64,000 nucleotides of DNA from the NCBI GenBank assembly GCA_029531795.1, contig JAPEIS010000002.1, positions 930,001 to 994,000 of the forward strand, in the 5' to 3' direction. Positions within the stretch are counted from its first letter, which is position 1. Every line of letters starts with the position of its first letter. This DNA comes from Sclerotinia nivalis. Its lineage: Eukaryota > Ascomycota > Leotiomycetes > Helotiales > Sclerotiniaceae. Below the pieces are notes generated by a model. That model saw only the letters and a list, made by a program, of their open reading frames with translations, made no database searches and was not told where the DNA came from. Positions 34,060 through 46,227 of this stretch are shown here, in pieces. The translations under genes and the position numbers were made by a program.

Positions 34060-35612
34060 TTGATATCGAGTTCAATGCAAGTACTTATTGCTCCAAAGTT
34101 ATTTCAGCAAATCATTCCCGTGGATTCTATGACTTTAAAGCACAATTATTGAAAAGACGTCGTATTGTGATAATTCAACAAAATCATATTCAAATAAGAT
34201 CTACCTTCAAACCTCAAGTTTGCGCTGCATATCCATAGCATTTCACGACCAAATACCCACTTGAGACTGGGAACCAACCACATATCATGACACCCAGAAC
34301 TTCATCGTTAAGGGCAGCTTCACGGTTTGTCTTTGGACAAAGAAGATGATGTGACACGGAAATCTTCCTATTTTGGCAAATGTCGTGATATTTAGTCCGT
34401 TTGCGCGATTGGGGAGCATCATTATCATGGTTAAATCCACACGTGTGATGTAGAACAATGATGTATAGTAAATTTGATATATGTAAGTAATATTCACGAC
34501 AGGACATGCGATACAAAAGCACCATGACTCAAACCCTCCCAATTCATCACGACCTCCACGACTTGTAAATCCCAACGTAAACAAAAATCACGTGATCACA
34601 ACGAACCCGAGAATTCGCACCAAATGGACCATGCCTGTCATCACCGTGCTACCATAGTAAAATTCTCAAAAGCGGACCGACCCAAGCAAAGGGAAAGCCC
34701 ATGGAGAAAATAAAAACAAAGAGAAGGTAAATGTTACAGGACCCCCCGAAAAATCCCCAGAAAACACCAGGTCCCCATGAAAAGAATAAAATATTCTAAC
34801 ACCCAGTAGCCCAGTCGCCGATTTGCCCATCCTACCAAACGGCTTCCTGCATCCCGTCTCGATAAATAACATGTGCTGCAACTTCACAGCATATCTGTAC
34901 TGCTACCGTACCAGAATTTGCTCATGATTAGGTATTTCAGTACATTTAAGTGCATATCACTACATATCACTACATTTCATTGCATTGCATTCATATTCAC
35001 TACATGCTTTCCAATGCATTTCATGATCCGTGATCCGTGTGCTCCATCTGATCTTCTCGTTTCCCAGCTTTCATCGCAGTACCTAGACACGATACGATAC
35101 TTCGATAACCCTACCAAGTAACGAAGGGATCCAAGTAATCCTAACGAGTTCCAAGGTCTTATTTTTAGGATTTCCATATTATCTCATGCTTGCATTTGAA
35201 TAAGCTATTAGTAGATAACACGACATTCGTACTGCATACCTAGTTTGTATTCTTCTTTCATCACGGTGCAGTGTGAATGCCTCACCGATCATTCTTCTCA
35301 TTATAGCTATCTTATTTATTATTCTATTGATTGATTAATTAATTTGCGTGGTGATTATTGGCACCGTTTACGAGGGAGATAATTCTTAACATTGTACCCA
35401 AAGCGGTGAAGGATGCGAAGGGCGATGCGAATGATTTGTAGATACAAAACTTCTCCTCGTTTGATGATGCGCCATGTTGATTACCAACAATTCGGAAGTC
35501 TTGGAGAGATTTGATGCAAGAGAGAGACCACTGCAGCCAAAACTCGCAGCATTAGCCAGTTTCCAAACGCGGTAAACGGGATGGTATCTCTCGATCGTTT
35601 GAGTCGGTTTCG

Positions 35613-35688
35613 GTTTCTGTTTCTGTTTCTGTTTCTGTTTCTGTTTCTGTTTCTGTTTCTGTTTCTGTTTCTGTTTCTGTTTCTGTTT
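35613..35688 (+). repeat. (TTTCTG)n microsatellite
   Basis: About 12.5 perfect TTTCTG hexamers, preceded by two imperfect GTTTCG units. Confidence 0.95.
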
Positions 35689-38600
35689 GATTTCTTTTTC
35701 CCGAGCTAATCAAAGCTACTGCTATCATTCCCCAGCCAGTAGTTCATCCGCTCGTTCTTTCGGTTACGATACTTCCGTCCTTTCCTAAAACTCTATTATG
35801 TTCTAAATGATTTGATTTCCGATTTTCCAGAGTGAGTAATGTTTCTATCAAATTTTATATTGTGGCTTGCTCGGTCCTGCGGGTCACGAATCCTTCCGTG
35901 TCAGCACATGCATGCTGCAGGAGAAAGGGAAGCAAAAAGAGAGAGTTAGGATTTCATTGCGTTGCGTTGCGCACTACTCCCGATTTTGCCAATGAATTAT
36001 TTCCCAAGGCCCGGGGACCGCAAGCTGAGAAAAGAGAAGGGGAAAATATCTCATGCTGAGGAGAGGCACAGCACGTGGCGTAATCCTTTTTAGATTTGAG
36101 CAACTGCGAGATGGTTGGTGATAAGCCGATGGTGTGTGGCGATTCGGCGATACATAGTGTGGTAGTATTCACGTCGAGTACTGACTGTACTTGTACAGAA
36201 ACGCGATAAGCTGCAGCCAAGATGGTGCTACCTTTGATCATTCTGATATCGTAATACGTCTATATCGGCATCATCATTTTACATCAAAGATGCTATTGGG
36301 AGATGTTCATTCGTTCAAGGCGTTTCATTGCATGTGTGCTGAGATCGGGACTTGCTCGTTAAGGAGGGTATATCAAGAACGACATATAAGGCTGTACTTG
36401 TGTTTCATTGGTGCGCGGAACTTGGCCGTCGCCGTATGGGAGGAATAAGATCATGTGAGTTTACATTGCTGCTTTTTGAGTTTTGTTTAGTAGAGCCAGT
36501 AGGAGATTTTTTCTCGCAGATTTTAGATCATAAGCAGGATTATCCGGATGTCTCGGAGCAACTCTCGACGTGGCAGTGTATTTTCTTTTTCCCTCTCATT
36601 AGAAGGAAAAGTACCTGTTTGAAACTTTGAATGGTCGTGAGAATTATTTTTGTGGAGAACTATCACCAGAACGGTAACAATTATTCGTTCGTTTTAATCG
36701 TTTCTTGATCATGTCCCGTGTGGATTTCTTTTATGCATGAAGCATTAGAATTAGATTAATAATTCATTTGTTTACCAGATCAAGCGTAACTGCCGCCTTG
36801 TGACTCTGTAGGTGAGCTGTTGTAGACAAACCATATCGTAAAAAGATAGGTCTAGAACTTTGTATGTGGAAACATGTATGTGGGGGTGGAAATTCAGGGA
36901 GAGTAAACTCAAAATTGAGCCCCGTTTGTTGCCTGTACTCCGTAAGTAGATTTGATGATCACTGCAGATAGGGAAATGGTGGAGTCTCTAATTCCAGACG
37001 TGCCAGTTCATTGGAGCACTGATGAGAGTGAAGTTTTTGTATCTTTGACTGTTGATTTAGATGAGGCGGGTGAGATTTAGGTATGCATTAAGGGCTCTCG
37101 TAAGTCTTCCGTAATGCTTGAGAGTTACATTCGGATCAGCTTCCCCTCAAGCGAATGTCTAGGATTCAGTATCGGAAATATCTCAAAAAGCCATAAGTGC
37201 TTGCTACCGTACGTAAAATACGGCAAAGTAGGATTGGAATAAGCCAGCCATTGACGATACCTTCAATCTTGGATAAGCTACATATCCGTAAGTGAGGATT
37301 TCATTCCGCGAATCATGCGGACGTTGAAATTAGTTCGGGGCGGTCTCGAGGCGCTTCACTTTAGGCTTCGTCAGAATCTTTCTGGTTTCGCGACATATCC
37401 CTATCTGTCGCTGATCACAATCTATTTGCTCTTGTGTTCTTGTGGAGTTTGGGTCAACCATTATCCCGCAATCTGAAATAGAAACTGTTTGATCTTCAAC
37501 CAAATCTATTACTCCTTTTAAAACACCGAAAATAGATCATGTTTAGATGTGTTCTAACCTGATGTTCTATAGCTAAAAGTAATAATAGAATTATGATACG
37601 GCGTTTTCCATATGGCCACACTCTATAAAGGCTTATTTCATTTGATAATTCATCGTATTGCTCATCTCGGTCTATCTTTATCAGAGATTGAAGACTTGGG
37701 AAGTACTACGTAAGAAAATAAGAGAACCCATAATATGTCGAGTAATGCATTGAGGTAACATAGAATCTGTTCGCCACGGGACTTGCCAGAACTTTAGAAC
37801 TTTTACTGACTTACTCGGGTCTGGTGGTGACCCGACTTTTCGTTTGAACGGCTAGATACAGAATGTGATTCCCGTGGCCCAGGTAGTAGGTTACTTGTAT
37901 TTTGGAGAGTCCGATTGTCCAACATCAACCATTCATCATTATCGTGACTCAAAATTCGATGGAAATTCACATGATTTTGGTTCGCTGTAAGGTACAAAGT
38001 GTGTCCCATCATCCCATGCATATTTGCCATGAGGTTGATATTGTCATTTTTCCATGTGGGCACTAATCTAAGTGCAAGCAAGCATTAATGTCGACAAGGA
38101 ATTGGAAGCTGTCAAACAGGGGCTGGTAAAAATGAAAAGTGTGCAACGGTTTGTTTCTGTCTTAAACACGCCTAACAGGGGATGGATTCAAAAGGAAGTT
38201 TTTCAGGGTGCTGTGGCGTCCTCCAGCAACAGCCCAGCAACCTTCTCGATCCTGGTGATAAATTGCCCATGCAAGCGCACAAACCAAATCGTCGTTTAAT
38301 CTCATACCTATAAGGACATGCAATGAGAATTGGCGTTGAAGAAATGACGGGATGTTTTTACACGTAGCAGGAACTTTTGCCGTGAGGTTTCGGGCAATGC
38401 GCGACTTTTTTGAATGATTTCTTTACTGCTATTGGTTCTATTGTTAATTGAGTCCAAACGTTACTTCGTGTGATTACGTGCCACAGGGGCACATGAAAAG
38501 TACCTCGGTGGCAGGATTGCATCGGACCTGAGTCCCAAAAGTTCATTTTAAATGGATGATGATATCAGCGCAGTTGCGGCGATAATGTTCACTTTTCGTC

Positions 38601-39794
38601 CGATAGGACAGCTAGACTGTAGTGGTGTATTCATTTTGTGGGTGTGTAAGAACCAAGATCGCCATTCCCCAAGATTCGAGAAGTGTACCGTGGCCCCCCT
38701 CCCTCCCGCTCTGACATGTTGGTGCGAGATGACATCCTCGAGGGCAAGTTGATTTTTACAGCGGTCTAATTCTCCGAGGCAGCAGGGCAAGAGACAACGT
38801 GCAAGGCTGTTCAAGGACCTTGAGGGTCTACAACCCCAACGCAGGCACCCCACGAATGGTTCACGGTGCCGGTACTGGGCTCTTCAGCCTGGAAATCTAC
38901 CATGGGTTAAAATAAACTTAATAGCTATCAAGATCCATCTTTCCAACGTCACTTGGTGTGAGCCTCAACATCTGTCAGTTATGTCGTGAATTCAAAATAC
39001 ATCTTGAACGAGCGTTCAATTTTTCTAGTTTCAAGCCTCGGAATACCTGCTGATGGAGATACGGAGTAGAAGGAGTTGTTTTACGCTCCCGGGTAAAACG
39101 GTTATCACTAGGATATTGATTGGTCACGCAGTTAGACCGGAAGCTGGAAGGCATGTCCACACGAACTTGAAAAGAACTCCCAAGAAGGAAAGTAAATGAG
39201 ATGTTGGAGTGGGTGGAAATGCGAGTTCGTAAAGATAGCGGACTTAATAACCACTGTCATTGGCAGACGGGAAGACCGAAGTTGTGATGAAATTGCACTT
39301 CCCCCTTCATCATATCTTAACTTTCGGCATTTCATTGAGCGAGTGAGAACTAGGCGTTGCACGATTACCGTACTAGCTCACCGTCATTTCGTACAACTGG
39401 TTTTTTTCTCTCATTTCTTTTCCAATTCTGTAAATGACTGAATAAGCAATGGACTCGATACATTTACCGGCCTCCGGAGTCATCGGGCGTTGAAAAAAAT
39501 AACGGCTTAGAAATTAGAGCTTCCACTAACGTGTTCATTAGTCCTTTTCTAGTCTAGATAATAATTTGGTAAAGCTTTAGAGAGGGCAAAAAGTTTTAGT
39601 GCAGAGTAGATCAGTCGATGATAAAATAGATAGAAATAAAACCCGTCTCTTTCTATCGCCAGAATTCTTTCCTCAAAACATTTATTTATCCATCTGCATC
39701 TCCTATCAACTTCAACTGGAAGAGTAAGCTACCGGTTAATCGAATTATTATATGCTCTGAACCGATTATACGCGATTCATACGACATCATCACC

Positions 39795-39932
39795 ATGAAG
39801 CCTATTTCGGACCCAACGGACGAAATGCCACCACGATACGCCAAGGATAGCATTTTTATGCCATCTCGTACGACCTTATCCACAACTATTAGCGTTCAAA
39901 ATCCTACTGCTGTCGATCACGCCCTCGAGTGA
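39795..39932 (+). CDS. Very small reading frame, 45 aa, doubtful
   Basis: A 46-codon frame begins MKPISDPTDEMPPRYAKDSI at an ATG in good context (CACCATGAAG), about 120 bp downstream of a pyrimidine-rich stretch that could be a transcription start region. It has no signal peptide, helix or known motif. The amino-acid mix looks protein-like, but the size makes a chance frame quite possible. Confidence 0.2.
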   Translation: MKPISDPTDEMPPRYAKDSIFMPSRTTLSTTISVQNPTAVDHALE

Positions 39933-40940
39933 CTGAATAGGAAATAGCTCCGATGCAAAGTTGCGCGTCCTTTTGGGTTGGAAGAGTCGAGCCGCTTGGG
40001 CAATCAAACACATTTGTTTCGGAGTCGCTTGATTGTGGCTTTTTGTAAATTGGAGTACTATATGCAGTTCATACTGGAACCGTTCATGCCTTATTTATCT
40101 TATTACCGGTATTATTATTTCGAGAAAAGTTTTAAAGTTTTGAAGGGGTTCGAGTGATCGAAATATTGGATTTGATACTAGAAAAGGTTTAGGTTTGATG
40201 AGTGGTATTAAACTTTGCATTTGTATACTTATTTTGCACAGTACGGTCCTGTGTAATGAAACTTTATTGAAGGTTCAATTCTTTCTCATGGGTTAATAGA
40301 TTGCGATAGTAATAGATCTTCATCAATATCAACTATTGATTGGATTACACCATTTTCTCCAGAGGAATACGGTAGGGGACTCGATTTTGGATTGATCGAT
40401 GGTATGCACCAATTCCAAAGATTCGTATCATCTAGCAAATCAACCTGTTCTGTTAAGGGCTCGAAGACGGCAGTGGTCGATGATGGTGGTAACGCTAATT
40501 GGATGGATGGAAAGAGTAAGAATGGTTTGAGTAAGTTCATGGCAAATCTATGAGCTTGTTGATGCCGAAAGTCCACCTTCCTCGTGCTCTCTCTTTTTAG
40601 TACAGTAAGTAGTCTAGATATTGATGACTCTTTTCCTTGGGGACACACTTACTTCTTTCCCTTGCCATCCATTCTTCCCAAGACTTAATTACCCATGATC
40701 CTGACACCTTCCATCTCCATTTTCATTCAAGGTTGAAGCTGCACACAAATTCTAAAGCTTTTCCTCTTCTTCTAATCGTCTCAATTCATCCCTACTTTCC
40801 CCTCAATTTCAGCCCTCTTTACTTTGAGCCCTTGACCTTGCTGGCCTTATAACTTTAAATCCCCAAAGTTTCCAGACATCTGGACGAACATTTCAATCAT
40901 CCCAGTTTCTAAAGGAGAAGCCCTGCACTGCACTTGTCAT

Positions 40941-43900
40941 TTGTTGACAGCTACAAGCCTACAACAACCCAGCTGTGTGAATCAAGCTTTTTTCTGCAAT
41001 CGACGACAAGGATCTCCAGAACAAACGGGTGTAATCGCAATCCTTGCTTCCGCAGAGGACCGTTGGCAGAAAAATAAAATTATTGATCACCGCCTTTTTC
41101 AATTGGAAAAAAGTGAAGCTATTCGGAACAAGAACTGATATTGAGAATTTGCTTTGTTGCAAATTGTTCAATGTTGTGGGATTTAACATATTAAAGGAAA
41201 TCTGAATCGTGAGTAACATCTCTTTCGGTTTGAGGACGCCTTGCCTTTGCCTTTATGCTTTAACTAATAGTAGTGCAAGTACTTTGAATATCTAGTAGGT
41301 ATAAATCATAGAATATTCTTAAACTCGTCCCTTCCGTAAAACGTGAGTTCCCCTTCCCAATCTGATAACCCATTCATACAATTTTTTCAATTCTACAATA
41401 AACATTCTAACTCAATACCAGGCCAACAAGAGTGGTTTAATCGCACTCTTACACCTTGGCAAAGATAAAACAGTATTATTCATACACGGATTTTGACTCT
41501 CAGGATCAACATACAGCAAGCAGTATTTATATTGAAAGGTGAGATCCAATTATTTTTTTCCTATTCTCCTACCGAGTCTCTGGAATTCTTTCAAGTGAAT
41601 TTGTCGAACGCCGCCACATTTGGTAAGGAGCGCGTCGCGGGCACATACAGTTTAGCGATTTCTTGCCGGTAACTTCTGTATACAACCCACCTCGACCTCG
41701 CGATATTTCATCCTGGTACAAGTGCTCAGGTTACAAAAGAGTCACCAACTGTACAACTCATCAACGTGGAATCTCGTACAAAAGAGAAGACGCGCCGTTT
41801 TGAATCATAGCGCAGAGGTGAATTTTCTTGACCGCAATTTATCAAGATTTTATCTCGACAAACTCTTCAACAGAAACTCTTCCTGCTCCTCTTTTGCCAT
41901 CGTTGGTGCCATTTCTTTCAGCTGCATGCAAACTTCACACAATGCTAACGTTCTGTGTTACCCAGACTCGATCTGCATTCCCAAAGATTAAAATATCCCA
42001 GTCGACTACTACATACCCGCCCACGATCTCCAGCAGCAGCCATCCACCCCCCGAGATACTCGACGAGCATAAACTGTAACCATTCATCTGGGAACTTTCG
42101 GTCTGCGTCTGCAAGTTCGGCTAGAGCTTTGCTTTCATTGGGACTCTCAAAATAAATTCGGAAACATCGAGAATCGGAAATCGGAGATCGAAAATATAAA
42201 AATAATAATTGGGAAAGGCTCAACGTGGGATATATTTTCACGGCGCATCGCATATCTACCTACATCCCTAATCAATTCAGTAAGTGAACCCTCGTTCACC
42301 TTCAATCAAGGTATCCATTCCAAGTACGACCCACAGTTGAGTTACTTTCCAGATTTCTTCAAGAGACGTTCTTACCGCCACAACTCAATATTCAATATTT
42401 CATATTTTGAAGGAACAAGTTTGCGATAAGAAAATCCCATCGACACGCTTATCGGTGGAGTGGCAGGGGGCTACTTCCAAGGGTATTTTGCATGGGATAG
42501 CTTTCTAACTCAAATCCTTATAGTAAACCATCCGCCTCTATAACTTTACTCCCAGCTTTTTTCGCATTAGCCGGACCTTCATACGTATTTTGATAAGACA
42601 TCTCACAGGTAAGTGTTCTAGATTTTGGATCCTATTGCTCTTCTCCACCAATCTCAATATTTTGTTATTGAACCATTGCTGCGAGGTCTTCCCCATCCTT
42701 GCCTCTCTCCACCACCACATATTAGGCGAAGTGTCATCCGCTTGCAAGGCTTGTTGCAGATGACCAGCTTTATCGCCCTTGTATGGAATGCAACCTTTCC
42801 ATCTTGCTGTCTCTTGTTTACCAATCGATCTACCCATGTTTGTATAATATATCTGCCATCCGCTCGCTCTTAGATCTGGTCTTCTTACCACGGTCATCGC
42901 TGTGCCTTGTTCTTCCGCTATCAGCCTCACTCATATTTGTTGCGTCATTATCAGATCTTTGGTTCATCCGTACTCTGCGTTTTATGCATGTAATCTTTTA
43001 TTCACAGACTCGGTGCTTTCAGTACCCTACTGAACATGACTAACGCGAGATTCAGATCTTTTCCTCTAACATCGATTTGAACCGTCTTACCGTCGCAGTT
43101 CATTAAGATTGTAAGTTCCAAACATAGTTTTTATGTTCTTGACAGCAAATCATCTATCCTGTGAAGAGCATGGTCCAGTGACCAGAGTATGGAGGAGTTA
43201 CCTTCGCGTACCGAGGGAGCGTACCCTGCCCGGAAAATGTCTAAGTTGCGCCGCAAACCCTGCTGCGTCTAAATCCTCTATCCACACCAACAATCTTGGG
43301 ATGGCCCATTTCGTATTACAGAAGAGGCTTGTCAGCTGCTGAAGATATTTCGGGTCTCTATCTGATTGCTGATGCTCGCTAGCCTCGAGTCTTCCAAGGA
43401 CTGTGGCTCCTCAGGAACCATTCCAACCCTGGTCTAAGAATCAATTGAATTGATGATATAATCGATGCAAGTGGACCGATAATCCTTTTCCGCCTTTATA
43501 CCTTGTAGGGTTCTTAACTAGATCTACTCGGGGATTTGACAATGGGGCGAACTTGACGACATTTCTTTCTTTTGCACAGCCTTGCACTTTTGGATACCTT
43601 GTGTTTCGACGATCGCATTGAATTAGCTTGAGGCAATATGAAATAGAGAGTAAAAGCTAATTCGGAATCCAGCACAAATAGCGATCTACACCATACACGG
43701 GACTCGTTTCATATCCTATCCTGTCGCACACGTCAGCCATCTTCGAGACTTCGAACCAGATCATCCGTTACCCGTCAACTGTAAGTTCGACCCTTTTACT
43801 CCTTTGTAATCTTGCACAAAGCACAGATGTTGCATGGCATCCGCATGGCCTAATTGATATTCCTTGTTTTACATGAACGACTATTTCCTGGTATTATTTT

Positions 43901-46227
43901 CCAACGGTTGTTTACATGTGTGTGGCTGGTGTTTTATGTGGCTTGATATAATCCATTGCTGACTGAAATAGAAATCACCGGCCAAAATGTCGCATCGTCA
44001 ATATAAAGAAGAGCCAGGTGTTAATAGTGTGAATAACGAACACGTAAGTACACAATTTACTGTGACCTTTGCCATCGGACTGCATATCCGATGATCGATC
44101 ATATTAAAGTTAATATTTATGCCTTCGCCTTATTTCTTCCTCTTGAGTCTTGAGATCTTTCCAGAAATCGCAAGTTGCACTTCTTTGGATAAGGTTACAA
44201 GGACAAGCCTCCTTGCACATAACCAAGCAAGCAAGGGAGTATGGCTTCCATAATTTTCCAGAACATAAAATTGAGCTGGACTCGAGTAATCGTGGATTCG
44301 TAGGCTCGTTTCACAATAAACAAGGGATTTTCATTTTCAGCTACCCAGTCCCACGCGAAGAAGGCGAAAAAGATTTAGATGGTGGTTGGGTCTGCACACA
44401 TTTTCTGCACGGCCTTTCAGCCATTCGCTTGACGGTTAAGATCGTCAAAGACAAAGTGACTTTAATCTCTGACCGATTATTTTGGGTTTTTTTAGTGGGT
44501 GGAACCAATGATGTTATCATTTTTGATTGGATGTTTTGTTTAAAATGAAAAATTGTAATGTTGCGCAAGCATGCAGCTAAAAGCCCATGTAGATCAAAAG
44601 ATTGGAGTGTACAAGCGGCACCTGATAGTTTTTGATTCTCACCATTACAATCATTCATCAGTCAATTCCAAAGATGGTTGTATGGTTGATTGGTTGTGGT
44701 AATTCATCTTTTGCATCGCTCCCTTCGTATTGGTTCAAGTCGAGCGATACAAAAACAAATGTGAAGAGCATTTTCGAAGCATGAGCAGGGTATTTCGTCC
44801 TAGGCTGCAGTAAATCTAAGGAGACTTTTGGTATAGCGGCTTGCCAAGGTTACAACGCCGCATCAACAACTGATGGAGTAGTCTTTTTATGCTTCCTCCT
44901 CTTATTTCATCTTAAAACCTTCTAGTAATATTCTGACACACGACACTAAAAAAAGGCAAGTTCCTTTTAGCGTTTGGTCGCGAGTCGTATCATTTACTAT
45001 TATTGGGTAGTCTTAAGATTATTATTCTATTAATTTACCTCAAATAAATTATACACAATGTACATAATAATGTACATAACAGATTTTCTACACCACTCGC
45101 CTCACTCTCCTAAATGAGTCTAGCCAAAAGTTTAGAGGATTTATTGTTTATTTCATTTCCGTACAGTGTACTTTACTCCATCCATACTGCGCAAAAGTTC
45201 ATGTCGCTGGCCCCACTTTCAATTCATAAGCCCAGCCCAAAACTTCTCTTTGAATAGACTAGTTGCCTCCACTCATACACACCGCTGTCTTTTCAGGGCC
45301 AAACGAAATCCGAACCCGACCCGGACCATTTTTATCTGTTTTTTTTTTTCTTTCCCTGTGCCATTTTAAAAAAAGTTATAACTGTAAACATCATTCACCC
45401 CCACCCCTTGCCCCTAGCTCCTCTTTCATACCCCATCCGGTCTCAATACCTTGCAACGTCCGCGCACATTTTCTATATTTTCATGCGATATAACCCTTGT
45501 CACGTTTATACCATGCGTTGTCCTTGGTTCCACTGAATAACTTCCATTTCTGTTCCCCTTGCCCTCTTCCACATTTCTTTTGAATATCCCATACGATCAT
45601 TTATCAATCAATCCATTCAAAGCCCTTGTTCTTCAAGCTTAATCTTCCCCCATCCAGACCACTCAAATCGCCCTGTCTATTTCCGGTCTTCCTCGTTACA
45701 ATCATTTATCTCATCAAAAGTTACATACCCTCGTACGTTTATCCTCGCTCAGATCAATCTTCTACCTACCCCATTCTGTTATTATTCTCCGGTTCCTTCA
45801 AAGTCCTTTGTTCTCCCTCATCTCATAAGCTTTTCACCCTCGTCAGATCCACTACTTAAAAACTGGATCCTCGGACATTGCCTTCATCGCTTGTGGTCCT
45901 TGTCCACTCATCTGAAAAATTTCGTAATAGAAGCAAGGCATCTGTTATACTGAGGTACACCCTCGTTCTATTCCCTTGTCCCAGTCCCGCATCTAAAGAT
46001 TTCTTGCTGTTTTTCTACCACTATTATTGCACGCCGCCTGTCCTGTCAGAAGATCTCATTCCAGGTACCGCGCTGCTGCACTTAACCCTCGTCATCAAGG
46101 ATCGACTACCACTTTCATACACCTCAAGTCTCGAAGTACACATCGCGACGCGACTTACTTTTCTCAATGGTCTCTACATTTTTAACGTTACAAATATCAT
46201 AACAGTTGAAGGAACTATCACTAACAA
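40941..46227 (+). other. Putative long, intron-rich 5' leader of the DUF8032 gene
   Basis: 5.3 kb without a clear protein gene but with a run of good plus-strand donor sites (near 42274, 42611, 43108, 43775, 44044) and matching acceptors (for example TTATTCACAG near 43006 and TGACTGAAATAG at 43971). Long C/T-rich tracts lie just before the DUF8032 start. The pattern suggests one or more multi-exon leader transcripts with upstream ORFs. Reads would be needed to place the transcription starts. Confidence 0.4.
43972..44043 (+). other. Candidate leader exon with an AUG
   Basis: The exon is bounded by an acceptor (CTGACTGAAATAG) and a donor (GTAAGT at 44044). It carries ATG at 43987 in strong context (CCAAAATG) followed by 18 codons, MSHRQYKEEPGVNSVNNEH. 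If joined to the acceptor near 44340 the frame would run about 31 more codons before stopping. It could be an upstream ORF or an alternative N-terminus. Confidence 0.4.

Larger units (their letters stand above)
34060..40940. other. Long gene-poor stretch
   Basis: About 6.9 kb with no supported gene apart from one very small candidate (39795..39932). It contains the TTTCTG microsatellite at 35613..35688 and low-complexity AT-rich tracts. Minus- and plus-strand frames here lack domains and neighbouring splice patterns. Confidence 0.4.

Noticed and set aside
40286..40648. Minus-strand frame of 120 codons with a weak hydrophobic start at an internal Met
   Set aside because: No Cys pattern or domain, and the hydrophobic stretch is short; a secreted protein is not supported.
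44150..44548. Plus-strand frame of 132 codons in the leader region
   Set aside because: It overlaps likely intron sequence (a TTTTCAG acceptor at about 44340) and has no domain.
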